A stretch of DNA of 64,000 nucleotides, from positions 6,625 through 70,624 of the forward strand of contig CAZCBX010000014.1 in the NCBI GenBank assembly GCA_964497185.1, in the 5' to 3' direction. Of the stretch, positions 9,617 to 18,229 are shown piece by piece. The translations under genes were made by a program, and so were the position numbers. Positions within the stretch are counted from its first letter, which is position 1. Every line of letters begins with the position of its first letter. The notes under the pieces were generated by a model. That model had not been told where the DNA came from and did not search any database. It was given only the letters and a program-made list of their open reading frames with translations. The DNA comes from CAZCBX01 sp964497185. GTDB taxonomy: Bacteria; Bdellovibrionota_G; JALEGL01; JAGRMV01.

Positions 9617-10213
9617 CTATTGATTTCGGCGAATGGCCACCAAATTGTACTGGTCGTAACCGGCTTCGGCCGAGGAAAATAGAACAGAAGTGACCAGCCA
9701 GTATGGGGTTTTTTTATCGGCAATGATCATGACTTTGTGGTCAAACACAATTTCAGGGTTGAGCTTGGCCATGTTTTTCTGCTGTTCGGCTTTTTCCAAT
9801 AGTGCTTGTTTGAGTTCAGGAATGAGGTAGTTGCGCCGGGCTGAGTTGGTTTTAAGCTTGGTGATGGTGGTGGCATCCAGAACCAACACTTCTTCGTCGT
9901 CCACTGCAATCACGGAGCCTTCCGTGCCCACACGGTTGACCAGCACTTTGACCACTTCGCGTGGATTGATTTCGGTGCGGGAGATGGGAATGGACATTTT
10001 GTCTTCGCCCACCGGCAAAGATAGCGCAGAAACCGAATAGCTTTTGAGCAAAAAAACCAGAAGAATGGTGAGCATGTCCATCATGGCCACCAGGTTTAAT
10101 TCGCGCTCGTTGGCGGTTTCTTCAAAATATTTGTGACGACGCTTGCCGGTTTTGCGGTGTTTAAAGCGCGTATACTCAAGCTGCGCGATTTGCTGTTCAA
10201 GGTGCGTCATCAT
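9617..10213 (-). CDS. ExbD/TolR-family protein, second copy
   Basis: ExbD/TolR proteins are periplasmic partners of the ExbB/TolQ proton channel and pass proton-motive force to envelope proteins. A cytoplasmic N-terminal tail of about 40 residues, longer than usual and rich in Arg and Lys, precedes one membrane segment (ELNLVAMMDMLTILLVFLL). The segment keeps the family Asp (AMMD). The rest is a periplasmic domain of about 130 residues. Its ATG overlaps the stop of the upstream ExbD gene (ATGA). Of the two ExbD copies this one is more divergent. The role in TonB, Tol or a gliding-type motor cannot be set from sequence. Confidence 0.85.
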   Translation of the reverse strand: MMTHLEQQIAQLEYTRFKHRKTGKRRHKYFEETANERELNLVAMMDMLTILLVFLLKSYSVSALSLPVGEDKMSIPISRTEINPREVVKVLVNRVGTEGSVIAVDDEEVLVLDATTITKLKTNSARRNYLIPELKQALLEKAEQQKNMAKLNPEIVFDHKVMIIADKKTPYWLVTSVLFSSAEAGYDQYNLVAIRRNQ

Positions 10214-10725
10214 ATGCTTAACGTCATTTCTGTAAAGAGGTCTTCTTCGTTTACATCGGTTTCGCGGGTGGCGTCCATGGTTTTGATGATGTTTTCGTAC
10301 TCAACGGCCGCGTCCGCGATGATTAATATTTTGTCTTCTTCCTGAAACCGCTCTTTGATGGTGGCCAGGTGGTCGGTGAGTGCTTGTGTATCGTACCCTT
10401 TGCCTTCTTGGCCTTCGATGGTGGTTTTGGGGATGACCTTTTTGCCGATGGGCTTGCCACCGGTTACATTGGCTTCAACGGTGTATCCTTTGTCGTTTAC
10501 GCGTAAGATTAAAAGCAAATCCTCTTTTTTCTGCGCTTCGGTTACGGTCTGAGAAGCATTGGTGTCCAGCTGAGGGATGGAGGCATTGAGAATGGTAAAG
10601 CTTAAAAAGCTGGTGATGCTCACCAACATAAACAAAACCAAGTTCACCATGATATCCATGTAGGGGATGAGGTTTAGTTCTTCCCCTGCGGACTCTAGCT
10701 CTTCTCTGCGGTTATTGCGTGCCAT
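10210..10725 (-). CDS. ExbD/TolR-family protein, first copy
   Basis: A short N-terminal tail leads into the membrane segment LNLIPYMDIMVNLVLFMLVS, in which PYMD carries the conserved proton-path Asp. A periplasmic domain of about 130 residues follows. It lies 33 nt after the ExbB gene and overlaps the next ExbD by 4 nt, so the three form one operon. A channel subunit with two different ExbD-like partners is known for the AglR-AglQ-AglS motor of Myxococcus and for some TolQR systems; assignment to either is inference. Confidence 0.88.
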   Translation of the reverse strand: MARNNRREELESAGEELNLIPYMDIMVNLVLFMLVSITSFLSFTILNASIPQLDTNASQTVTEAQKKEDLLLILRVNDKGYTVEANVTGGKPIGKKVIPKTTIEGQEGKGYDTQALTDHLATIKERFQEEDKILIIADAAVEYENIIKTMDATRETDVNEEDLFTEMTLSI

Positions 10726-10758
10726 GCTTGTTTACAAAAATAAAAGTGCAAACGCTGT

Positions 10759-11391
10759 TTATTTTTGCGTTCCTTTGGCGTGTGCCATGAGTAGGTTTTC
10801 CAAACGGCTGGAGTAGTGATCAATGTCGCTCATGATGTCTTTGGCCAAACCAGAGAGAAAGGCATGCGCAATGATACACACTACGGCGATGGATAGTCCC
10901 AACAGCGTGTTGTACAAAGCTTCCGCGATACCAGCACCCAAGAACTTGGCTCGCTGTTCGGGCGTGGCGGCGGCCAAACCGGAGAACGATTGAATCAAAC
11001 CAAAAATGGTACCGATCAACCCGATCAGGGTTGCGATGTTGGCGATGCTCCATAGAGATCCAACGCGCTTTAAGATGCGAGGGCTGACTTCCAAGGTGGC
11101 TTCATCCAAACCCATGGATACGGCCATGGGGCCTTGAGGCGCCTTGGTCAAACCGGCTTTCATCACGGTGGCCAGGGGAGCATTGGAAGCGTTGCAATGA
11201 TTGACGGCACTGGCAATGTTGCTGTCTTTGATGTGGCTTTCAATTTGGTTCATGAATTTTTTGGCGTTGATTTGATAACGGAAGAACAGGGCATAGGCAC
11301 GTTCAGCGATAAAACCGATGGCCACGATGGAGACGCAGCCGTTGATTTTCATAAACAACGATTCCCAAAATATATGACTAAAACTTTCCAT
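10759..11391 (-). CDS. MotA/TolQ/ExbB proton channel protein
   Basis: The 210-aa protein has one membrane segment near the N-terminus (about 10-35), a cytoplasmic loop, and two close C-terminal segments (SIANIATLIGLIGTIFGLI and ALYNTLLGLSIAVVCIIAHA). The GLIGTIFGLI pattern and the Gly/Thr-rich second pair are hallmarks of the TolQ/ExbB family. The ATG at 11391 is chosen because GGAGGATCC stands directly ahead; a longer reading would need a TTG with no ribosome site. It heads the ExbB-ExbD-ExbD operon and should build the energised channel of the complex. Confidence 0.9.
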   Translation of the reverse strand: MESFSHIFWESLFMKINGCVSIVAIGFIAERAYALFFRYQINAKKFMNQIESHIKDSNIASAVNHCNASNAPLATVMKAGLTKAPQGPMAVSMGLDEATLEVSPRILKRVGSLWSIANIATLIGLIGTIFGLIQSFSGLAAATPEQRAKFLGAGIAEALYNTLLGLSIAVVCIIAHAFLSGLAKDIMSDIDHYSSRLENLLMAHAKGTQK

Positions 11392-11491
11392 GGATCCTCC
11401 GTAAATATAAACTTTCATTAATTCTAACGGATTCAAACAAAATTGCTACTTTTTCAAATGCTTATTTTAGGCGCGATGCGGCCAAAATTTT

Positions 11492-12574
11492 TTAGACGGT
11501 TGTTTTTTTCATTTGATCGGCCCAAGCTTGATGCCGGCGCCATCCCCACTGCTTGCGTTTGCGCAGCCGACGGGTGCCCAGCGCATATCTTTTTCGCAAA
11601 CGGTTTAGAATGCCCGTGGTTTCTTGCACACGCGCTGATAGCACCGCGCTTTTCTCCACGCGTTGGCATAGGTGCGCATGGGTGGTTTGCACATGGCTAA
11701 AGGTTTCACAAATTAAAACGATGTTGCACCCAGCTTTTAAAGCACGTTCGCTGGCCTTGGCGATGGGTTGGTGGGCGGCGATGGCTTTCATTTCCATGTC
11801 GTCGCTAAATACAAGGCCTTTGTACTTCATTTTTTTGCGCAAGATGGTTTGCAAAAAATACGGGGACATGGTGGCCGGGCGCTCTGCATCGATTTTTGGA
11901 AAAACAATGTGCGCCGTCATCATGGTGGGCACGTCAATGGCGGCAGCCCGCTCAAAGGGCACCCATTCTCTTTGGGCCAATTGCTGTCGGCTGGCTTCCA
12001 CGGTGGGCAATGCAAGATGGCTATCCACGCTGGTTTCTCCGTGGCCTGGAAAATGTTTGGCACAGCTAAGCACGCCCTCTTGATTGTAGACAGCAATGGT
12101 TTGCGCCATCAGCTGGGCTACCTGCTGAGGGTCGTTGCCAAAGGTGCGGTGTTTCATGATGGGGTTTTGATCATTGGATAAAATATCAGCCACCGGCGTA
12201 AAATTCAGATTGATGCCTACTGCTTTGAGTTCACGGGCCATGGCCTGGGCTTTGCGTACAAACCACTGCGAATCACCCGTGGCCTCGAAGTAAGGCAACA
12301 GGGCTTCGTTGTCGGGAAAAATGGTAAACGGCTTGGACAATCGCGCCACAATGCCGCCTTCTTGGTCGATGGCGATCAGTGGGGGCGCATCCATCAGCGC
12401 CGTGATGCTTCGGGTGAGTTCAATGAGCTGATTGGGCGACTGCACATTGCGACGAAAATAAATAACGCCGGCGGGTTGCGCTTCTTTGATCCACTGTGCT
12501 TCCCAGGGCTGCAGACTCGGCCCTTCAATGCCGATCATCATGCACGCACCTATCTTTTGTTGCATCTTTCTCAT
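11492..12574 (-). CDS. nagZ: Beta-N-acetylhexosaminidase, glycoside hydrolase family 3
   Basis: NagZ removes N-acetylglucosamine from muropeptides during cell wall recycling in the cytoplasm. The signature KHFPGHG (substrate-binding and catalytic loop with His) is present, as are IDQEGG and the nucleophile loop FSDDMEM. Length (360 aa) fits the single-domain Gram-negative enzyme. The C-terminus ends in an Arg/Lys-rich tail. The ATG at 12565 is an alternative start. It is divergent from dacB, with only 24 nt between the two start codons. Confidence 0.92.
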   Translation of the reverse strand: MRKMQQKIGACMMIGIEGPSLQPWEAQWIKEAQPAGVIYFRRNVQSPNQLIELTRSITALMDAPPLIAIDQEGGIVARLSKPFTIFPDNEALLPYFEATGDSQWFVRKAQAMARELKAVGINLNFTPVADILSNDQNPIMKHRTFGNDPQQVAQLMAQTIAVYNQEGVLSCAKHFPGHGETSVDSHLALPTVEASRQQLAQREWVPFERAAAIDVPTMMTAHIVFPKIDAERPATMSPYFLQTILRKKMKYKGLVFSDDMEMKAIAAHQPIAKASERALKAGCNIVLICETFSHVQTTHAHLCQRVEKSAVLSARVQETTGILNRLRKRYALGTRRLRKRKQWGWRRHQAWADQMKKTTV

Positions 12575-12598
12575 GTAATTTTTTTACAATACGTTAGA

Positions 12599-14005
12599 AT
12601 GCTTGGCATGCGAAGTGTTTTTCAATGTTGGTGTTGGTTGTTGAGTGTCTGCCTGGTCACCCATGGGTGGGCGCAAGATTCGACAGACCCGTTGCAAAAA
12701 GACATTGAAACGTTGATTCAAAAAGAAGGCCTTTTGTCGCATCAGGCCGGTGTGATTTTTATGCCGGTGTCTTCCAGACAACATTTGGTTGAAATTCAAC
12801 CCCAGCGTTTGTTTAAACCGGCTTCCACCATTAAGCTGCTTACAGCTTGGGCCAGCCTCCAGCGGTGGTCCAGCAACCATCGTTTTTATACCAAAGTGCT
12901 TCATTACAAAAACAGTTTGTGCATTCAGGGCGGCGGGGACCCTGGCTTGGTGCAGGAAAACCTTTTTCAACTGGCCGAGGATGTGACCAGTAAAATCATC
13001 GTGCCGATCTCAGAAGTGTATGTGGACGATTCACTTTTCACGCCCGACCGCCATTATGCCCAAGCTTTTGAGCAAGATGCAAACCGCGCATTTACCGCAC
13101 CGGTGAGCAGCATGTCGGTCAACTACAATGCCGCCAGCGTGATGATTCAAGCCACCGACCCCAAAGAAAAACCCATTGTTCGCGTAAAACCCGACATCGA
13201 TTTTTTTAAAGTCGACAACCGCGCCACCACTTCGAAGCGTCGACACTCACCGCAAGTGGATTTTTTGTTTGATCAAGACCATTACAACGTTCGCATTGGC
13301 GGCAAAGTGCGCCCCTACCGAACCAAGGTATACCATCGCGCCATTACAGAGCCGAGTTTGTATGCCGGGCATTTGTTTGCGCATTACTATGGTTTGCTTC
13401 AACAAACGCCCATTCAAACTGTGTCTGTCTCGGGCTGTCCGCCAGATGCCAAAGAGGTGGCCTCGGTGCCATCGCTGCCCTTGTCGACGATCGTGCAGCG
13501 CATGAACAAATTTAGCAACAACATGATGGCAGAGATGCTTTTTTATCAATTGGGCGAATCCAATGAAGCTGGGCAAGGCATGGCCTATTTTGAAAGTTTT
13601 CTCAAAAAGCAAAACTTGCTTGCACCCAACATCACGCTGGAAAATGGATCGGGTCTGTCCCATCGCACCATGGTGACGCCCGATTGGATGATGCAGCTGC
13701 TGACCAAAATGTACGATGACTTTCAAAGCCGACCCGAAATTTTTTCATCCATGGGCATTTCGGGCACCGACGGCACCCTTCGCCGACGCCTCAATGAAAA
13801 AGAAATCATTGCCAAGATACGCGGCAAATCGGGGTCTTTAAAAGACGCCAGCGCACTGGCAGGCGTGCTGGAGACCGCCCAATGGGGAGAGGTGCTTTTT
13901 GTGATGTTTTTTGACCACCCCAATGTGCCACGATGGAAAATTTTTGACCTAGAAGAGAAGATATTTCAACGACTTACCCAGCAAAAAAGTACACAAAACA
14001 AGTGA
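12599..14005 (+). CDS. dacB: D-alanyl-D-alanine carboxypeptidase/endopeptidase, PBP4 (S13) family
   Basis: This periplasmic penicillin-binding protein trims or opens peptidoglycan peptide stems. A signal peptide (cleavage near HGWA-QDS) is followed by the S13 motifs: PASTIK (catalytic Ser and Lys), SNN in KFSNNMMAEM, and the KTG-equivalent KSG in RGKSGSL. Length (468 aa) fits. Starts at 12599 and 12608 are both possible. A longer reading back to 12362 runs through nagZ on the other strand and is not credible. TACAAT at 12585-12590 could be a -10 box, which would make the mRNA almost leaderless. Confidence 0.9.
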   Translation: MLGMRSVFQCWCWLLSVCLVTHGWAQDSTDPLQKDIETLIQKEGLLSHQAGVIFMPVSSRQHLVEIQPQRLFKPASTIKLLTAWASLQRWSSNHRFYTKVLHYKNSLCIQGGGDPGLVQENLFQLAEDVTSKIIVPISEVYVDDSLFTPDRHYAQAFEQDANRAFTAPVSSMSVNYNAASVMIQATDPKEKPIVRVKPDIDFFKVDNRATTSKRRHSPQVDFLFDQDHYNVRIGGKVRPYRTKVYHRAITEPSLYAGHLFAHYYGLLQQTPIQTVSVSGCPPDAKEVASVPSLPLSTIVQRMNKFSNNMMAEMLFYQLGESNEAGQGMAYFESFLKKQNLLAPNITLENGSGLSHRTMVTPDWMMQLLTKMYDDFQSRPEIFSSMGISGTDGTLRRRLNEKEIIAKIRGKSGSLKDASALAGVLETAQWGEVLFVMFFDHPNVPRWKIFDLEEKIFQRLTQQKSTQNK

Positions 14006-14036
14006 TCGCCCCCTTATAATTTGGTACAATATAAGG

Positions 14037-14630
14037 ATGAATTCGGATGAAAATAACCAAGGGTTTACCCTGATTGAGCTGATGGTGGTTGTGGTGATCA
14101 TTGGCGTGTTGTCCACCATCGCCATTCCGCAATACCAGGTGTACATTCGACGCTCTCGCACCAGTGAGGCCACAGCCAATATTAACTCCATTGCCTTGTA
14201 TCAAGAGCAGTATTTTAGTGAAAACAACCAATATGTCACGGTCAATGCCAACCCCGCCGCCATCCCCAGTCCGGATGCCGACCCCTCTGGTTTTCTAGCC
14301 TTTGACGCCACACGCGCGGATTGGATTGAGCTGGGCTCCATTTTTCCCGATGAAACGCCCCTTCGTTTTCAATACCAAGTGCGTGCAGGCCAGTTTAACA
14401 ACGATGCCACGGGCGATACCCTGGGCGATTCCTCTACGGACTTTGCGATTGTCGCGCCGTGCGATGGCATTTCATACGCACCCGATGATTGGGTCACCCC
14501 TTCGCCCTTTTCGCATTGGTTTGTGGTCATTGCCGTGGGCAACCAAACCATCGACAGCCCCGAAGTTTGTTCGTTGTTTGCCAAAATCAGTGATCGCACG
14601 CAGATTTACACCGAAAACGACGTAAACTAA
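14037..14630 (+). CDS. Type IV pilin-like protein (major or minor prepilin)
   Basis: A class III signal, MNSDENNQG, precedes FTLIELMVVVVIIGVLSTIA with the conserved Glu at position +5, so a PilD-type peptidase should cut after Gly9 and methylate Phe. The helix continues into RRSRTSEATANINSIALYQEQYF, typical of pilins. The C-terminal domain has two Cys (APCDG and EVCSL) that could form the D-loop disulfide. Length (197 aa) fits a pilin. It lies 31 nt after dacB. TATAAT at 14015-14020 may be its own -10 box, and AAGG stands directly before the ATG. No other pilus gene is nearby. Confidence 0.88.
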   Translation: MNSDENNQGFTLIELMVVVVIIGVLSTIAIPQYQVYIRRSRTSEATANINSIALYQEQYFSENNQYVTVNANPAAIPSPDADPSGFLAFDATRADWIELGSIFPDETPLRFQYQVRAGQFNNDATGDTLGDSSTDFAIVAPCDGISYAPDDWVTPSPFSHWFVVIAVGNQTIDSPEVCSLFAKISDRTQIYTENDVN

Positions 14631-14704
14631 AACAATCCATTCATTGCTAAATCAAAGGTTTGGCTGGCTTTGCAACACTGTAAGCCACGTCTTGCCGCGC
14701 CGGT

Positions 14705-16129
14705 TTATTTCGGCACGACCATTTTCTTCTTGAGCAAATAGAAAACAATTTTGGCGGTTTCTAAGTCAGACAGAGAGCTTAGGTCCATTACATCACCCAT
14801 GGTGCCATGATTGATAATCAGCTGTACGATGTCCAACACCTTGGGGTGAAGTTTGGACAGCGGCACTTCAATTTGCGTATTCAAGCCCAGTTTTTGATCC
14901 ATGGGTGGAAGCACGTCTTTGATTTTGCGGCTTTCATCCAGCTGACGCATGCCCTCCATCAACAAGCCATCGACCGTTTCGGCAATGGGTTCGATGTCGT
15001 CTTTGAAGGTTTTGTCTTTGGGCTCCAACGCATTGAACGTAAACTCGCCCTCTTCCCAACCCAACATGCGATAAATGGCTTTGCTTCCTGTGGCCTTGCC
15101 CACCGTGGCGGTGTGAAGTTGACCTTTTAAAAAGGTGATCTCGCCGGTTTGCTGATCGGTTTCTACCGACAAACGGCCCGTTTTTAAATTTTGATTTAAA
15201 TTTTGTAACAAATCGGCCAATCCCATGGCGGATAAATCGCCGGTAAGGGGTTTGGCTTTTTTATGGCTGGCTTTTTGATCGGGCTTTTTGTCTGCGCCCG
15301 AAGAAGCGCTGTCTTCTGAAATAAATTCAATTTCTTGGTCCAGATCTTCTGAAATTTCTTCAATTTCGGGGATTTTATCAAAATCCACTTCGTCCGAGGT
15401 CATGGGCTTGCTTAGGCCTGTTTCGGATGGTTCAAGGTCTTCCTGGTAGTCGCTGACATCGCTGGATGTGCCTACTTTGGTGGCTGCATCCGAGTCGTGG
15501 TCGGAGTCTAGTTCTTGCGCGTCGGAAATTTCATCTTCGTCGTGAAGATCAAATTCTAGATCGGGTTCTTCTTCGCTGGAAGAGTCGTCCGAAGGATCGT
15601 CAATGGCCACTTCCATTTTTGGTTTTTTGGGCGAAGCTTTTTGATCGGCCTTGGGTTTGGAAGCGCTTTGATACTCCACCACCATGTCGGAATCTTCTTC
15701 TTCGACTTCTTCTTGGTCTACGTCTTCGAAATGTTGTGAACTGGATGTTTCCCGTTTGGGTGGTTGATCCAACTCATCGAGTCCTTCAGAAATGCTTTGG
15801 GTGGGTTGTTCAGAGTCTTGTTCATCGAACACAATTTTTACCAAAATGGTCGATGAGCCCACGCGCAGTTGATCTTGGTCTTCTAAAATGGTGTCTGAAA
15901 TGCGCTTGCCATTGACAAATGTGCCGTTGGTGGAATCTAAATCGGTGATGGATAGCGCTTCTTCGCCCAAATGCAAAATGCAATGTTTGCGGGAGATTTT
16001 TTTTTCGCCTAGAAAAACATCGCTTTCTTCACTTCGGCCAAAACGAATGGTGCGAGGGGGGGATAACTTCAGTTCGACCCCTTCGTTTTCCCCTTTGGTA
16101 AAATTCAGTATGACTTCTTTAACCGCCAT
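14705..16129 (-). CDS. FHA domain - acidic linker - DUF4388 (PATAN) protein
   Basis: An N-terminal FHA domain (about residues 5-100) shows GRSEESD, SRKHC and STNGTFVNG, the phosphothreonine-binding pattern. A long acidic linker (about 105-285) is dense in Asp, Glu and Ser. From about 290 a DUF4388/PATAN domain begins (LTGDLSAMGLADLLQNLNQN, then TGRLSV and GEITFLKG). FHA domains read Ser/Thr-kinase signalling; DUF4388 proteins are common in deltaproteobacteria-like genomes. No kinase lies in the window. Start: GGAG lies just before the ATG. It follows rpoZ after 120 nt. The exact role is unknown. Confidence 0.88.
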   Translation of the reverse strand: MAVKEVILNFTKGENEGVELKLSPPRTIRFGRSEESDVFLGEKKISRKHCILHLGEEALSITDLDSTNGTFVNGKRISDTILEDQDQLRVGSSTILVKIVFDEQDSEQPTQSISEGLDELDQPPKRETSSSQHFEDVDQEEVEEEDSDMVVEYQSASKPKADQKASPKKPKMEVAIDDPSDDSSSEEEPDLEFDLHDEDEISDAQELDSDHDSDAATKVGTSSDVSDYQEDLEPSETGLSKPMTSDEVDFDKIPEIEEISEDLDQEIEFISEDSASSGADKKPDQKASHKKAKPLTGDLSAMGLADLLQNLNQNLKTGRLSVETDQQTGEITFLKGQLHTATVGKATGSKAIYRMLGWEEGEFTFNALEPKDKTFKDDIEPIAETVDGLLMEGMRQLDESRKIKDVLPPMDQKLGLNTQIEVPLSKLHPKVLDIVQLIINHGTMGDVMDLSSLSDLETAKIVFYLLKKKMVVPK

Positions 16130-16249
16130 GCGCTCCTAATCCATTTTGCGTGTTTTCCTGCCGCGGCCCCTACAACATGCAGACGATATAGTTATGACCT
16201 TCACGCCCGCAAAGATCAAGTAAAAAATTCAATGATTGGGGATAGTTAG

Positions 16250-16468
16250 CTAGTCTTCTGCGGTGATCTTGGTCTCGTCCAACTCATGGGCAAGACGAAT
16301 GTTTTCAGCCGCCACTTCACGCAGCGCTGTCACCACTTCCTTGTTGTCACAGCTGGCCATCGGCACAGAGCCTTTGAGCAGTTGTTTGGCGCGTTCGGAT
16401 ACCAAATGGACCAACGCAAAACGATTATGAATTTGATCTAAACAATCTTCAATGGATATTCTTGCCAT
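16250..16468 (-). CDS. rpoZ: RNA polymerase omega subunit
   Basis: The 72-aa protein begins MARISIEDCLDQIHNRFALV, close to the omega consensus, and keeps LVHLVSERAKQL and the central VVTALREVA element. Omega helps assemble beta-prime into RNA polymerase. AGGAG precedes the ATG by 9 nt. In many bacteria it follows gmk directly; here a VWA lipoprotein gene and two hairpin repeats lie between. Confidence 0.93.
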   Translation of the reverse strand: MARISIEDCLDQIHNRFALVHLVSERAKQLLKGSVPMASCDNKEVVTALREVAAENIRLAHELDETKITAED

Positions 16469-16513
16469 AGCTATGTACTCCTATTCAATGCTGGGCCCTG
16501 AGTCAAGCGTTTA

Positions 16514-16551
16514 ATGTTGCGCACGCCCTACGGCGTGCATTTTTTTTTGCC
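16514..16551 (+). repeat. Hairpin repeat, copy 1
   Basis: A 38-nt unit starts ATGTTGCGCACGCCCTACGG. It contains the perfect hairpin GCACGCC-CTAC-GGCGTGC followed by a run of nine T. It matches copy 2 (16631-16668) at 36 of 38 positions. In plus orientation it has the form of an intrinsic terminator, yet both flanking genes run on the minus strand. Confidence 0.8.
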
Positions 16552-16630
16552 TTCTCTTGGCAGAGCCAAGCAAAGGCAAATTGTGCCGGTTTTTCGACTT
16601 GTTTATCAAACAACGCCATTTGTGACACCC

Positions 16631-16668
16631 ATGTTGCGCACGCCCTACGGCGTACACTTTTTTTTGCC
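16631..16668 (+). repeat. Hairpin repeat, copy 2
   Basis: Second copy of the 38-nt unit, 117 nt after the first and in the same orientation. Two changes (GGCGTGCAT becomes GGCGTACAC) shorten the stem, but the T run is kept. It lies just after the stop of the VWA lipoprotein gene and before rpoZ. Confidence 0.8.
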
Positions 16669-16697
16669 GGTTTTAAGTCTCTATAATATGCAACAAG

Positions 16698-17999
16698 TTA
16701 TTCTTCGATGTCCTGACATGCGATGAATGTAACCTGCACGGACGAACCGGGCGCAAAATCATAACTGGGGTCAATCAAAATGCTGGCCGACTCCACTGTA
16801 TAGAGAGAAGGATCCAGCACCGTACCATTGACCGAAACCGATTCTACGTAATCTGCAATGGTGATGTCGTTTTCGGTATCTTCGACCACACTGTCTACAC
16901 ATACGGCGTCGGTTAAATCAAAAATGGCGTAGTACGACAACGTGGTGGCCAGCTGATCGGCCATTTCATTCATCGATTGCTGAAAAGCCGCTTCATCGCC
17001 TTCCACCGATGATTGAAGATCGGTCATGGGAAAGCCGTACAAGTCAGCAAATTGCATCCCGCCCCAAAAAGGCTCACCACCCGTGCCACCGCCGGGATAA
17101 TAACCAATTGCGGTGCCAAACGAGGGCAAGCTGCCATTGTACGCTTGAATGTCTGCCGCTAGCGTGGTGGCCGTGATGGTATTGATGTAGGTGCCATTGC
17201 CTTGCTCAACCGCGTAAAAATCTCTGCGAACTGTTTGCTCGCCGCTCGGATTGTAAAAAGGCGCCGATGAAGGGCTGGTTACAAACATAAAGTCTTGCTC
17301 TAAGTTGGAATTGTCGAAGGTGATACTACCGCTATCGGGCGTATAACCTGCGTCATTTTCATCGGACAACAAAATGGTGGCCAGCGAGGCATCTTCACGA
17401 AAACAACCATCTTCTTGGTTGGCCGCAAGCTTGGCAGGGTTGTTGAGTGCCTGGGTCATGCTGTAAATGCCAGCTTCAACGGGGCCACCGCCTGAGGCTT
17501 CGAGGGCTTCGTCCAAGTTTTCTTGAAACTCTTGAATGGTTTCCGCGCGTGATTTTTGGTTTTCACCAAACGTACACGAACAATCATCGTTGCCCGGTGC
17601 GGCCACCAAGCGGCCTGCACGATCCGCGTTGACGTGCGCACGCATGACACCCAAGCAGAGATTAATCACGTTTTGACTCTCCAGTTGATCCACCCAACCG
17701 ATGATCGAGTCTTGAATGGCTTCCACCTCATTGCCCATGGAGCCAGACGTATCCACAACAAAGATGGCTTCCAGATTGGTCAGCTGACCGGTGGTGGAAG
17801 GTTGGGTCCAGGTGTTGATGATTTCAAAATAATCTTTGGTGGGGTCTTCACCAATGGTGGGGGTACGCACTTCTTCTTCCGGTGGGTTGATGTTGGTGCG
17901 TGTTAAGGCCCGCCCAATAAAAGTATTTTCAGCACAGCTAAACACCACCAAAATGGCTGCAAACGAAAGTGCTAGGGTGGATCGGAAATTCGGCTTCAT
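16698..17999 (-). CDS. VWA-domain lipoprotein
   Basis: A signal peptide ends in VFSC, a lipobox. A von Willebrand factor A domain starts at about residue 77 with IFVVDTSGSMGN, the MIDAS metal-binding motif DxSxS, and continues to the segment TILLSDENDAG. Gly-rich stretches (GYYPGGGTGGEPFWGG) and a C-terminal beta-like domain follow, with several Cys that could form disulfides. VWA domains bind proteins or metal at the cell surface; the partner is unknown. AAAGGAG lies 10 nt before the ATG. It sits between gmk and rpoZ, genes that are often adjacent. Confidence 0.88.
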   Translation of the reverse strand: MKPNFRSTLALSFAAILVVFSCAENTFIGRALTRTNINPPEEEVRTPTIGEDPTKDYFEIINTWTQPSTTGQLTNLEAIFVVDTSGSMGNEVEAIQDSIIGWVDQLESQNVINLCLGVMRAHVNADRAGRLVAAPGNDDCSCTFGENQKSRAETIQEFQENLDEALEASGGGPVEAGIYSMTQALNNPAKLAANQEDGCFREDASLATILLSDENDAGYTPDSGSITFDNSNLEQDFMFVTSPSSAPFYNPSGEQTVRRDFYAVEQGNGTYINTITATTLAADIQAYNGSLPSFGTAIGYYPGGGTGGEPFWGGMQFADLYGFPMTDLQSSVEGDEAAFQQSMNEMADQLATTLSYYAIFDLTDAVCVDSVVEDTENDITIADYVESVSVNGTVLDPSLYTVESASILIDPSYDFAPGSSVQVTFIACQDIEE

Positions 18000-18076
18000 G
18001 AAATGATTACTCCTTTAAAATTGATCAATGATCCATTTTATATGGCTTTGTTTTTTTTGTCCAATGGCTTTGCGCC

Positions 18077-18111
18077 CATCTATATTATAGATGTGCAATA
18101 AATATTCCAAG
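18077..18111 (-). promoter_or_regulatory. Probable promoter of the VWA lipoprotein gene, with palindrome on the -10 box
   Basis: On the minus strand TATAAT (18089-18084) is a perfect -10 box. CTTGGA (18111-18106) could serve as a weak -35 with 16 nt between. The -10 lies inside a 17-nt palindrome, CATCTATAtTATAGATG (18077-18093), which might be an operator. The leader from there to the ATG is about 75 nt and contains GATCAATGATC. The rest of 18000-18229 is AT-rich and shows no gene. Confidence 0.5.
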
Positions 18112-18229
18112 AAGTTTTATTTAAAAAATATAATAATTTCAAATACTTAATTCGGATTCGTCTTGGTCATGCTTCATTTATTTATGCATTTTTTGCGTAG
18201 CGCTGATAAACCACTCAACCACAGGGCAC

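Noticed and set aside
12362..12598. N-terminal extension of dacB by 79 codons
   Set aside because: It runs through the conserved nagZ coding start on the other strand and puts the signal peptide inside the protein.
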